Positions 53,695-60,974 of a DNA stretch of 64,000 nucleotides are shown one piece after another (position 1 is the first letter of the stretch; every line of letters starts with the position of its first letter). A model generated the notes under the pieces. That model did not search any database and was not told the origin of the DNA. It was given only the letters and a program-made list of their open reading frames with translations. The stretch covers positions 1-64,000 of the forward strand of contig CAZSQM010000008.1 in assembly GCA_964609025.1 (NCBI GenBank), given 5' to 3'. Made by a program: the position numbers and the translations under genes. This stretch comes from SIG307 sp964609025. Lineage in GTDB: Bacteria; Bacillota; Clostridia; Lachnospirales; Lachnospiraceae.

Positions 53695-54441
53695 TTACTC
53701 GGCAACAGCTTCTTCTGCAACTTCCTCAGCCTCAGCAGCCGGAGCGTCGGTAAACTGCTCGCCCTGATTTGCCTCGATAACAGCGTCCGCCATCTTTGCA
53801 ACGATAAGCTTAACAGCTCTGATTGCGTCATCGTTACCCGGAATTACATAATCTAACTCTTCCGGATCACAGTTCGTGTCTGCGATACCGATTAACGGGA
53901 TACCCAGAGAATGTGCTTCCTGTACACAGATTCTTTCCTTCTTCGGGTCTACGATGAAGATTGCGTCCGGAATTTCCTTCATTTCCTTAATACCGCCAAG
54001 GTTCTTCTCAAGCTTTGCCCATTCCTTCTTTAACTCGATTACTTCCTTCTTCGGAAGAACTTCGAACGTTCCGTCCTCGCTCATCTTCTCGATTGCCTTT
54101 AATCTTGCGATTCTGGACTGGATGGTTCTGAAGTTGGTCAGCATACCGCCGAGCCATCTCTCGTTTACATAGAACATACCGCAGCGCTCTGCTTCGGTCT
54201 TAACGGAATCCTGTGCCTGCTTCTTGGTGCCGACAAACAAAATCTTACCGCCGTTTGCAACGATGTCCTTAATTGCAAAGTAAGCCTCGTCTACCTTACC
54301 TACCGACTTCTGTAAGTCGATGATGTAGATACCGTTTCTCTCGGTGTAGATGTACTCTGCCATCTTCGGGTTCCATCTTCTGGTCTGATGTCCGAAATGA
54401 ACACCTGCTTCAAGTAACTGCTTCATAGAAATAACGCTCAT
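53695..54441 (-). CDS. rpsB: 30S ribosomal protein S2
   Basis: 248 residues. MSVISMKQLLEAGVHFGHQ at the N-terminus and GVGxADTN-like region (PLIGIADTNCDPEELDYVIPG at about 177-197) identify S2; the C-terminus is an Ala/Glu-rich acidic tail. The frame extends to 54642 but GGAGG 7 nt before the ATG at 54441 fixes the start. It follows the chemotaxis operon after a terminator, the same neighbourhood as in Bacillus. Confidence 0.97.
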   Translation of the reverse strand: MSVISMKQLLEAGVHFGHQTRRWNPKMAEYIYTERNGIYIIDLQKSVGKVDEAYFAIKDIVANGGKILFVGTKKQAQDSVKTEAERCGMFYVNERWLGGMLTNFRTIQSRIARLKAIEKMSEDGTFEVLPKKEVIELKKEWAKLEKNLGGIKEMKEIPDAIFIVDPKKERICVQEAHSLGIPLIGIADTNCDPEELDYVIPGNDDAIRAVKLIVAKMADAVIEANQGEQFTDAPAAEAEEVAEEAVAE

Positions 54442-54580
54442 GATACTACCTCCATTTGGTTTTAATCTTCTGTGTGCCTCTTTTACCGGCAACCGCGAGC
54501 AACGGCACCCTGCCGTGAGTCCACACACATGCTTATTTCGGCCTACGCCGACTGCACCGTCTGATAGTTTATCACAAATC
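54442..54580 (-). promoter_or_regulatory. Candidate structured rpsB leader
   Basis: The 140-bp region between the upstream terminator and rpsB contains two short hairpins, ACGGCA/TGCCGT (54502-54516) and TCGGC/GCCGA (54538-54551). Ribosomal-protein genes often carry autoregulatory leaders, and the promoter must lie here, but I cannot identify a known S2-binding motif or a clear -35/-10 pair. Confidence 0.35.
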
Positions 54581-54621
54581 AAAGAAAAAGGCAAGCACTT
54601 TTTTCCAAAGTCTTGCCTTTT
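54577..54621 (-). terminator. Terminator of the flagellar/chemotaxis operon
   Basis: AAAAGGCAAG (54586-54595) pairs with CTTGCCTTTT (54612-54621), and the minus strand continues TTTTTCTTTG. It lies about 50 bp after the MltG-like gene and separates the che operon from rpsB-tsf. Confidence 0.85.
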
Positions 54622-54669
54622 CTTATCATTCTCCCGAAACAAGTCGCTCCTGCACTTCCGATTCGTTTC

Positions 54670-55326
54670 CTACCTCGTCAGAATTCCCGCAATCTCCCCA
54701 TAGCCCGCTCCTTTCGGAATCGTAAATGTACCGACGTTAATATAATCCGTCAGCTTCTCCCGTTTCAGATAATCTACAAAATCCTCCGCGTCCGCAACCG
54801 CTCCCGCAGACTCTAACAGTTCCGCCACCCGCATTGCGGTCATCCCCCGCTCCACTTTAATCGTATAGGAAACTGCCTGCGGACTTTCGGTCGGCTCCGG
54901 TGTAGCGACGGGTGTTGTTGTCGGCGTTGCTGTAATCGTCGGCTCCGGCGTCGGTATCGGCGTATTGGTTGCCTTTGGTGCCTCGGTTGGCTTTGGCGTC
55001 ACCGTCGGCCTTTCGGTCGGCTTTGGCGGGGCAGGAGAAGCCGGCTGTTTGGGCGGTTCCGGCGTCGGTATCGGAGAAGGCGTCGGCTCCGGTGTGCCCT
55101 CCGGCGTAAGCGCTGCGGGCGGAGTAAGCTGTTCCTTTTCCTTTAGTTTATCGATATCATCTGCGGTCACGCCGCTCTCCTTTTTTGTATAGCCAAGCTC
55201 CTGCGCCCTGACGATGACTTCTTCATCCGTCATCGCCGGCTGGCTTTTCGGAAATGCAATCGCACACAGGAGCGCCGTTACGACAACACCGATTCCCATG
55301 CCGCGCATATAATATTTTCTTTTCAT
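54670..55326 (-). CDS. Membrane-anchored protein with MltG/YceG-like C-terminal segment
   Basis: 218 residues: N-terminal membrane anchor (about 10-27), a short helical part, a long Pro/Thr linker (about 70-148) and a C-terminal ~65-residue domain (SYTIKVERGMTAMRVAELL...GTFTIPKGAGYGEIAGIL) that resembles the LysM-like subdomain of MltG/YceG. The catalytic transglycosylase part of MltG is absent, so it is unlikely to cut glycan by itself; peptidoglycan binding is the modest inference. It is the last gene before the operon terminator. Confidence 0.65.
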   Translation of the reverse strand: MKRKYYMRGMGIGVVVTALLCAIAFPKSQPAMTDEEVIVRAQELGYTKKESGVTADDIDKLKEKEQLTPPAALTPEGTPEPTPSPIPTPEPPKQPASPAPPKPTERPTVTPKPTEAPKATNTPIPTPEPTITATPTTTPVATPEPTESPQAVSYTIKVERGMTAMRVAELLESAGAVADAEDFVDYLKREKLTDYINVGTFTIPKGAGYGEIAGILTR

Positions 55327-55346
55327 CGCAATCCGTCCTTTATCTT

Positions 55347-56081
55347 CTATGCCCCGTACAAATCAATCACCAGCTTCACTTCGCCCTGTCCCATGCCAAG
55401 CTCTCTGGAAATCTCCCGTACCGATTTTCCTTTTTTATAAAGCTCCAATATTCTTTCCTTCGGTAAATCCCCGTCTGCTTCCCGGTCCGCTTCTCCCGTC
55501 ATCGCCGCAGCTAAGAGCTCCGCAATATCCTCCGACGGCGTTTTTTCCGGCACCGGTTTCTTTTCCGCAGGCTTCTTCGGTGCCGCCTGCTTCTTTGTCG
55601 GACGTCCCGCATCCTCCGATGACATCGTCTTTGTCAAAGAGGCCTCCGGTACAGTTCTTTTCTTTCCTTCCTCCTGTGCCTGCTTTAAGGCTTCCTGCAC
55701 CTTCTTTGCGTCGGCAATCTCGGTTTTCAGCTCCTCCTTTGTTTCCGTTACCATGTTATACAAAAACATCACGTCGGAATTGTTCTTATCCAGACGTTCC
55801 AATATCTGCTTGGAAAATTCGTCTACCGACATGATTTTCTCATTCGCAACCTGACTTAAATAGTCGTCCGTTTTTAAGATTACCTCTTCGGTTTTCTCGG
55901 ATACAATGCGGTCCACCGTCTGCCGCAGCCGTTCCGTTTCCTCTGCCGAAAGCTCCCGTTTTGCCAGACGTTTGATTAACTCGTCGTAATCCGTTTCCGG
56001 TACAGTCTTCTCCGGGATAAAACAGCTGCCCACAAGTAATGCCGCTCCTAACACTATCATAATAATGGTAATCGGTTCCAT
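55347..56081 (-). CDS. SwrB-like/DUF6115 membrane protein
   Basis: 244 residues: an N-terminal membrane helix (about 4-22), a coiled coil (about 40-140), a Lys/Pro/Ala linker and a C-terminal helix-turn-helix-like segment KERILELYKKGKSVREISRELGMGQGEVKLVIDL. The same layout and position (after sigD, before rpsB) are seen for SwrB in B. subtilis, which activates flagellar type III export. Sequence identity to SwrB cannot be judged by eye, so this rests on architecture and context. Confidence 0.65.
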   Translation of the reverse strand: MEPITIIMIVLGAALLVGSCFIPEKTVPETDYDELIKRLAKRELSAEETERLRQTVDRIVSEKTEEVILKTDDYLSQVANEKIMSVDEFSKQILERLDKNNSDVMFLYNMVTETKEELKTEIADAKKVQEALKQAQEEGKKRTVPEASLTKTMSSEDAGRPTKKQAAPKKPAEKKPVPEKTPSEDIAELLAAAMTGEADREADGDLPKERILELYKKGKSVREISRELGMGQGEVKLVIDLYGA

Positions 56082-56101
56082 ATGCTTCCTCTTTTCTGCA
56101 A

Positions 56102-56416
56102 TTATACGGTAATGTCAAAGGTACTGCCGCGCATTTTCATCCGCTGTTCCTCTTCCTTTTTTTCCTGTTCTTTTCTTTTTCCGGCAGAATCGCCGTATGC
56201 CCCCCTGCCGCGCTCCTTTGCATCGTACTTCTGCTCTTCGTTTTCCGTTTTATTCGAGCGCACTGTCTGGGTTTCATGCTGTCTTGCCTGCTGCTGCACC
56301 GTACCTGCAATGGTCTGCTGCTGGTTGGCCGGATGCTGTATTTCCTGCTGCTTATAAGCACCGGCTTCCTGCGTCTTCGGAGCCATGGAAACCATATCCA
56401 GTCTTGTAATCGGCAT
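56102..56416 (-). CDS. Hypothetical protein, Gln/Glu/Lys-rich
   Basis: 104 residues of low complexity: a Gln-rich middle (KQQEIQHPANQQQ) and a charged C-terminal half (KRKEQEKKEEEQRMKMRG) ending STFDITV. No membrane segment and no known domain. It has an excellent AAAGGAGG site and lies between fapA and the SwrB-like gene, so it is a real operon member, probably related to motility. Likely disordered or coiled coil. Confidence 0.65.
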   Translation of the reverse strand: MPITRLDMVSMAPKTQEAGAYKQQEIQHPANQQQTIAGTVQQQARQHETQTVRSNKTENEEQKYDAKERGRGAYGDSAGKRKEQEKKEEEQRMKMRGSTFDITV

Positions 56417-56492
56417 AACGGTTCCTCCTTTCTGTTCCGGCGTAATACAACCGATGCTTTGCCCCCTTGCTCTTACCGTATCTACGGAAGAA

Positions 56493-56520
56493 GGGGCTGT
56501 CGCATCTGTTGCACAGCCCC
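56493..56520 (-). terminator. Hairpin after fapA, possible partial terminator
   Basis: GGGGCTGT (56493-56500) pairs with ACAGCCCC (56513-56520), with inner GCA/TGC, 8 nt after the fapA stop. The minus strand continues TTCTTCC, a weak T-tract. It may reduce expression of the three genes downstream. Confidence 0.55.
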
Positions 56521-56528
56521 ATCAATGT

Positions 56529-58130
56529 TTAATAAGCGTCTATCTTCACATCTCCGCGGTCTTTCACGAATCTTGCATGTGACAACTCTGTTTTTACATA
56601 ATAAACCGCGCCCGCAATCGTAATCTTACACCCGGAATAAGCGGTTTGCGACACTCTTACCATGCCGTTGCTCTTCATTTCCATATCATCCTTGAGCTCG
56701 TCCAGACGCTTCTCGATTTCCTCCGTCCGGATATCAATCTCACCGATTCGCTTCTGGCTCTGTTTTAATAAAAGAAGCTTATCAACAGGAAGCTGCTCGC
56801 CCTGCTTTAATTTTTTAACAAGCATAACAAGGGTCTGTCCTGCCTTTTCTTTCTCTGCTTCCAGCTCCGGAAGCTGCTTTTCCAGTCTGCGGTACTCCTC
56901 CGCAATGGTCGGGTCCACGCCTACTTCCAACAAGGTATTCGTTCCCATATTGGAACCCACCGTCTTTGCTTCAATCAGCTGACCGCACCGCGTGCTTCCG
57001 CCGGTAATGAAGCCCTTCTTTCCGCCAACAATCACATCGGTCTTTGCGGACACCTGACTGTGCATAATCGCCTCGGAATGCACATAACCGTACCTTGAAA
57101 TCACCTCGGCGCTTTCAATAAACTTCGAAATAATATTGCCCTGTGCAATCAGCTTGCCCCGGGACATTCCCTGAATACCGCGCATCAGAACAATCTGACC
57201 GCCCGCCAGAATTTCGGCTCCTTCCACAACGCCGTGAACCACAACATCGCCTTTCGCGTCAATCTTAAAGCCGGTACGAACATTCCCCTTTACCTCAACA
57301 TTTCCTTCGCATACGATATCGCCGGTGGAAGAATCCACGTCTGCCGCCACTTCATAGGTATCCGATACAAACACCTTACCGTCCACCAGACTTACATGAC
57401 CGCTTACCTCGGAATACATTTTTAATCCGTCCTCGGAAAGATGAATCCGGTTTGCATGACGCAGTACCAGATTATTGACCTTGGCGGGACGAATCGGCTT
57501 TCCGCACACATCGATTCCCGGTCTTCCCTGTACTGCGGGCGTCAGCTCTGCCAGCAAATCTCCCGCCTTGACCGGACAAATCGTGTCAAGCGTATGGAAA
57601 TCCACCGAGCCGTCTTCCAACATCTTCGGTTTCAAGGTCAAATCCGTGTTGAAATGGTAGGTAATCTTCGCATTCTTTCCTTCTACCGGAAGCGTTGCCT
57701 TCGCAAGCTCAAGCGGCGTACAGTACACTCTTTCCGCATTGATTTCTTCTAACATTTCCTCGTTGAGTCCGTACTTTACCCCGGCGCGCACCATTTCCCC
57801 CACCAGTTCATCCTTTGACATCGTACTTCCGCCCTCAGACGGCGGAAACAGCGTAATAACGGCACTCAGATGATCCGCGCTTATCTCAACCGCAGCGGAT
57901 TCGTTGATAGGAAGTATCTTTTCCTGGGTCAGCCGCAATTCCTCTTTCTTGGAGAGTTTGGTAAGGACATCGGAAAGCTGCTTTTTATCATAGCCGATAC
58001 GCCATTTGGACAAATAAGAGTCCACCATATCAAAACGCGGACCTTTTCCTCCCTCCTGCGGCGGGTAGAATACAATCCATGTTCCGTCATCCCTGATACT
58101 GATTTGAAAATATCCGTTTAACTGTGCCAT
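56529..58130 (-). CDS. fapA: FapA-family (DUF342) polymerising beta-helix protein
   Basis: 533 residues. N-terminal DUF342 region, a central right-handed beta-helix (about 260-400) made of units such as EGNVEVKGNVRTGFKIDAKG and DVVVHGVVEGAEILAGG, followed by a C-terminal coiled coil (about 420-500) and a short beta tail. FapA proteins are found beside sigD or two-component genes in many bacteria; a Vibrio member affects cell-surface and flagellar functions, but the biochemical role is unsettled. It lies 14 bp after sigD and before a hairpin. Confidence 0.85.
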   Translation of the reverse strand: MAQLNGYFQISIRDDGTWIVFYPPQEGGKGPRFDMVDSYLSKWRIGYDKKQLSDVLTKLSKKEELRLTQEKILPINESAAVEISADHLSAVITLFPPSEGGSTMSKDELVGEMVRAGVKYGLNEEMLEEINAERVYCTPLELAKATLPVEGKNAKITYHFNTDLTLKPKMLEDGSVDFHTLDTICPVKAGDLLAELTPAVQGRPGIDVCGKPIRPAKVNNLVLRHANRIHLSEDGLKMYSEVSGHVSLVDGKVFVSDTYEVAADVDSSTGDIVCEGNVEVKGNVRTGFKIDAKGDVVVHGVVEGAEILAGGQIVLMRGIQGMSRGKLIAQGNIISKFIESAEVISRYGYVHSEAIMHSQVSAKTDVIVGGKKGFITGGSTRCGQLIEAKTVGSNMGTNTLLEVGVDPTIAEEYRRLEKQLPELEAEKEKAGQTLVMLVKKLKQGEQLPVDKLLLLKQSQKRIGEIDIRTEEIEKRLDELKDDMEMKSNGMVRVSQTAYSGCKITIAGAVYYVKTELSHARFVKDRGDVKIDAY

Positions 58131-58144
58131 CCCATGCTCCTTTA

Positions 58145-58909
58145 CTAGAAAAACATTTCGATCTGGTTTCCGAGTTTCAAACGTAATCTTTGTATTGCCT
58201 TTGTATGTAACTGTGAAATTCTGGACTCCGAAACCTCCAGCACTTCACTGATTTCTTTCAATGTCAGTTCCTCATAATAATATAACAGAATTACCTTTTT
58301 TTCCTTTTCGGTCAGCGCCTCCAGAGACTGTACCAAAAGCTCCTTCATCGCCTTTTGTTCCATCTGCTTTTCCGGCTGTGCATAATCCTCGCTCTCACAA
58401 GTACCGGAAATTCCGTTTTCACTCCCCTGCTCCAGATACTCATCCAAAGAAACAATGCCCGTCGCTTTCGTCTGCGCCTGCCATTGTCCCAATTCTTCGA
58501 TCGAAATTTCCAACTCCGCAGCAATTTCCTCGTCGGTCGCAAGCCTTCCGCTTGCCGACTCCACCTTCTGATATGCGGCGTCAATCCGTTTCTGCTTCTG
58601 TCTTACCGTACGCGGCAGCCAGTCCATCCGACGTACCTGATCCAGAATTGCGCCGCGAATACGCAGGGAGGCGTAGGTTTCAAACTTAACCCCCTTGTCA
58701 AAATCATACTTATCAATCGCATCAATCAGTCCGAAGGTTCCGTAGCCTACCAAATCATCGTACTCAACATTGTACCCCAGATAAATACTAAGCTTTCCTG
58801 CTACGATTTTAACAAGACCCGCATATTCAATTATAATTTGTTCGCGCAGTTCCGGAGTTTTGTTCTTACTATACTCTTCCCACAGCTTTAACTTTTCCTC
58901 TGCACTCAT
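58145..58909 (-). CDS. sigD: Flagellar/motility RNA polymerase sigma factor (FliA/SigD/WhiG family)
   Basis: 254 residues. Region 2 (YDDLVGYGTFGLIDAIDKYD, KFETYASLRIRGAILD), region 3 (DWLPRTVRQKQKRIDAAY) and region 4 (LTLKEISEVLEVSESRISQLH) are complete and of the FliA/SigD type. It directs transcription of late flagellar and chemotaxis genes. AGGAGA before the ATG at 58909 is well placed; the ATG at 58930 has a Shine-Dalgarno directly touching it. The 114-residue membrane protein gene is 58 bp upstream. Confidence 0.94.
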   Translation of the reverse strand: MSAEEKLKLWEEYSKNKTPELREQIIIEYAGLVKIVAGKLSIYLGYNVEYDDLVGYGTFGLIDAIDKYDFDKGVKFETYASLRIRGAILDQVRRMDWLPRTVRQKQKRIDAAYQKVESASGRLATDEEIAAELEISIEELGQWQAQTKATGIVSLDEYLEQGSENGISGTCESEDYAQPEKQMEQKAMKELLVQSLEALTEKEKKVILLYYYEELTLKEISEVLEVSESRISQLHTKAIQRLRLKLGNQIEMFF

Positions 58910-58967
58910 AAGCGTCTCCTGTCTTTCCATCTCCTGAAGTACTGCCCTGCAAGCCTTCTAAGACCGG

Positions 58968-59312
58968 TTACTGTCTTTCGGCTCCTTCTCCTGTCACGGC
59001 AGCACCTGTTTCCTGTGTTCCTTCCTGTGCGGCGGCAAATCCCGCCTGCTGCTCCGCCAGCTCCTTTGCCTCCAATTCCCGTACCGCAATCTCCCGTTCC
59101 TCCCGCTGTCTTTGCTCTGCCGCTTCCTCCGCGTCGTTATTGATTTTCACAACTACCTTCTGTACGATTCTTCCGATGACATAAAACAAAAGCATCACAA
59201 GAAACACAATCTTTAAGGTGGAAAACAACGAAGCGTGCCGGATAATACAAACAACGCAAGCTATCATCGCCGCCGTCAGGGTAATAAACGGCGGAATATT
59301 TTTCCCTTCCAT
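58968..59312 (-). CDS. Hypothetical small membrane protein
   Basis: 114 residues with two closely spaced membrane helices (about 8-22 and 28-47), then a highly charged helical segment (EEAAEQRQREEREIAVRELE) and a polar C-terminus. No family recognised. AGGAGG precedes the ATG and it fits tightly between cheD (8 bp) and sigD, so it belongs to the operon. Orientation suggests the charged tail is cytoplasmic. Confidence 0.7.
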   Translation of the reverse strand: MEGKNIPPFITLTAAMIACVVCIIRHASLFSTLKIVFLVMLLFYVIGRIVQKVVVKINNDAEEAAEQRQREEREIAVRELEAKELAEQQAGFAAAQEGTQETGAAVTGEGAERQ

Positions 59313-59320
59313 ACAGCCTC

Positions 59321-59806
59321 CTATATCTTATAAGTTGCCTTACCGACTGCCTTAATCAGCAACTCTTCGCTTTCCGGATAAAACTCTATGGTACGTCCGT
59401 AGGAATTCCCGGTATCCTCCGCAATAAGCGGTATACGAAGTGCGGAAAGCTTCTCTTTTACCGCTTCCACATTCCTTGCTCCGACGCGCAACAAATCGTT
59501 TTCCGCATTGAAGGCGAACATCTGCGCCCCTCCTGCGATTTTTGCCTTTAAACCGGTTCTCGACGCTCCGGCCTCCACAATCTGCCGCACCATCTCATCG
59601 ATTCCGGTATCCGCAAACTTTGCCTTGTTTTCGTTATTCCTGATTTTTGTACTGTCAGGCAGCATGATATGTACCAGTCCGGCAATTTTTTTATTCGAAT
59701 CATACAAAACAACACCGACACAGGAACCAAGCCCCAATGTCGTAATTGCGTCCGGCGCATGGCAGTATTTCATATCCGCCATACCGACCTTAATCATGTT
59801 TCCCAT
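59321..59806 (-). CDS. cheD: Chemoreceptor glutamine deamidase CheD
   Basis: 161 residues. The catalytic Cys is in TLGLGSCVGVVLYD and the His in GLVHIMLPDST, with the downstream Thr of the triad. CheD deamidates receptor glutamines and binds CheC to stimulate its phosphatase activity; CheC is encoded directly upstream (8 bp gap), as in Bacillus. Confidence 0.94.
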   Translation of the reverse strand: MGNMIKVGMADMKYCHAPDAITTLGLGSCVGVVLYDSNKKIAGLVHIMLPDSTKIRNNENKAKFADTGIDEMVRQIVEAGASRTGLKAKIAGGAQMFAFNAENDLLRVGARNVEAVKEKLSALRIPLIAEDTGNSYGRTIEFYPESEELLIKAVGKATYKI

Positions 59807-59814
59807 TTTACCAC

Positions 59815-60432
59815 CTATAATCCCAATGAAGTTAAAATCGCATTATAAGAGTCCAGTGTAGGTATTAAAATGAAAAAGCCGTTCACCTGTGTGTCCCTCT
59901 CGCCAAACTCGGTCTGTATCAAAAGCGCCTTATCTCCGATTTTTCCAAACTCAATCGCCGGCACACTTAAAATCGCTCCCGCCATATCAATTGCAATATA
60001 CGGCACGCTTGCATTGATTGACATATGGGTAAGATTCGACAGGGAGGAAAGATAAGCGCCGGTAATAATATTCCCGATTTCCTGCAGCGCGGAAGCTTCC
60101 ATTTCGGAAAACTCCGCATCCGGAGCGGTATTCTGCCCCATCAGCATATTTACCATAGAATGCGCCGCATCACGTTCCAGAATAAACATCATCATACCGT
60201 CGATATTTCCGCTTAACGTCAGCAAAATACCGACAATAATGTTTTCCGCACCGCCTAAAATTTCAGGAAGCTCCTGAAAATCCAGCAACGCAACCTTCGG
60301 GACCTTCATATCAACCTTCACCTGAAGCATCGTAGCAAGCGCGGTTGTTGCGTTGCCCGCCCCAATATTTCCGATTTCTCTGAGTACATCGTACTGTACC
60401 ACATCCATAGCATCCAGTTCCAGCTTTGCCAT
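59815..60432 (-). CDS. cheC: CheY-phosphate phosphatase CheC
   Basis: 205 residues with the two CheC/CheX/FliY active-site motifs: DVLREIGNIGAGNATTAL near the N-terminus and SALQEIGNIITGAYLSSL around residue 110. It dephosphorylates CheY-P in the Bacillus/Thermotoga type of adaptation. Start at 60432, where GGGAGG lies 5 nt upstream; the longer frame to 60489 is in the gap with cheW. Confidence 0.94.
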   Translation of the reverse strand: MAKLELDAMDVVQYDVLREIGNIGAGNATTALATMLQVKVDMKVPKVALLDFQELPEILGGAENIIVGILLTLSGNIDGMMMFILERDAAHSMVNMLMGQNTAPDAEFSEMEASALQEIGNIITGAYLSSLSNLTHMSINASVPYIAIDMAGAILSVPAIEFGKIGDKALLIQTEFGERDTQVNGFFILIPTLDSYNAILTSLGL

Positions 60433-60495
60433 ACTGCCTCCCGTTTCAAACACACCAAGGAAGAAACCGTTTGGTTTCTTCCCCGGCAATTGCTT

Positions 60496-60963
60496 TTAAG
60501 CTTCCTTCTCTTTTTCCTTTTCCACAATCACCCCTGCGATATTTAACAGGGAAATCAAATTATCGTTATGCTTTCCGATTCCGGCAAGATACAGCGACTT
60601 CTCGTCGTTCGCGTCATAGCTTACCTTTTCAATGGAATCCGCATCGAGAGTCACTACCTCTCTTACCTCGTCTACGATAACGCCGACTGCCGACTGCGGC
60701 TCAAACTTCAGAATCAGAATACGGGTCTTCCCGGTAAACTCATCCGGTTCCAGTTCGAACTTCAGACGCAGGCTCATCACCGGAACAATCTCGCCCCGCA
60801 GATTAATTACTCCTTTGAAGTACTCCTGCGCCTTCGGCACACGGGTAATCTTCTGCATACGAACAATATTATCAACATACTGGATATCAATGCCGTATTG
60901 TTCGTTTCCAAGCTTTACTACAATGTATTGCTTTGCTTCCTTACTTGAAACAGTTTCCACCAT
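60496..60963 (-). CDS. cheW: Chemotaxis adaptor CheW
   Basis: 155 residues, a single CheW SH3-like domain coupling receptors to CheA. YIVVKLGNEQYGIDIQYVDNIV, FKGVINLRGEIVPVMSL and GVIVDEVREVV are the conserved segments. AGGAGG precedes the ATG. It is 11 bp after cheA. Confidence 0.95.
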   Translation of the reverse strand: MVETVSSKEAKQYIVVKLGNEQYGIDIQYVDNIVRMQKITRVPKAQEYFKGVINLRGEIVPVMSLRLKFELEPDEFTGKTRILILKFEPQSAVGVIVDEVREVVTLDADSIEKVSYDANDEKSLYLAGIGKHNDNLISLLNIAGVIVEKEKEKEA

Positions 60964-60974
60964 ATCGGCACCTC

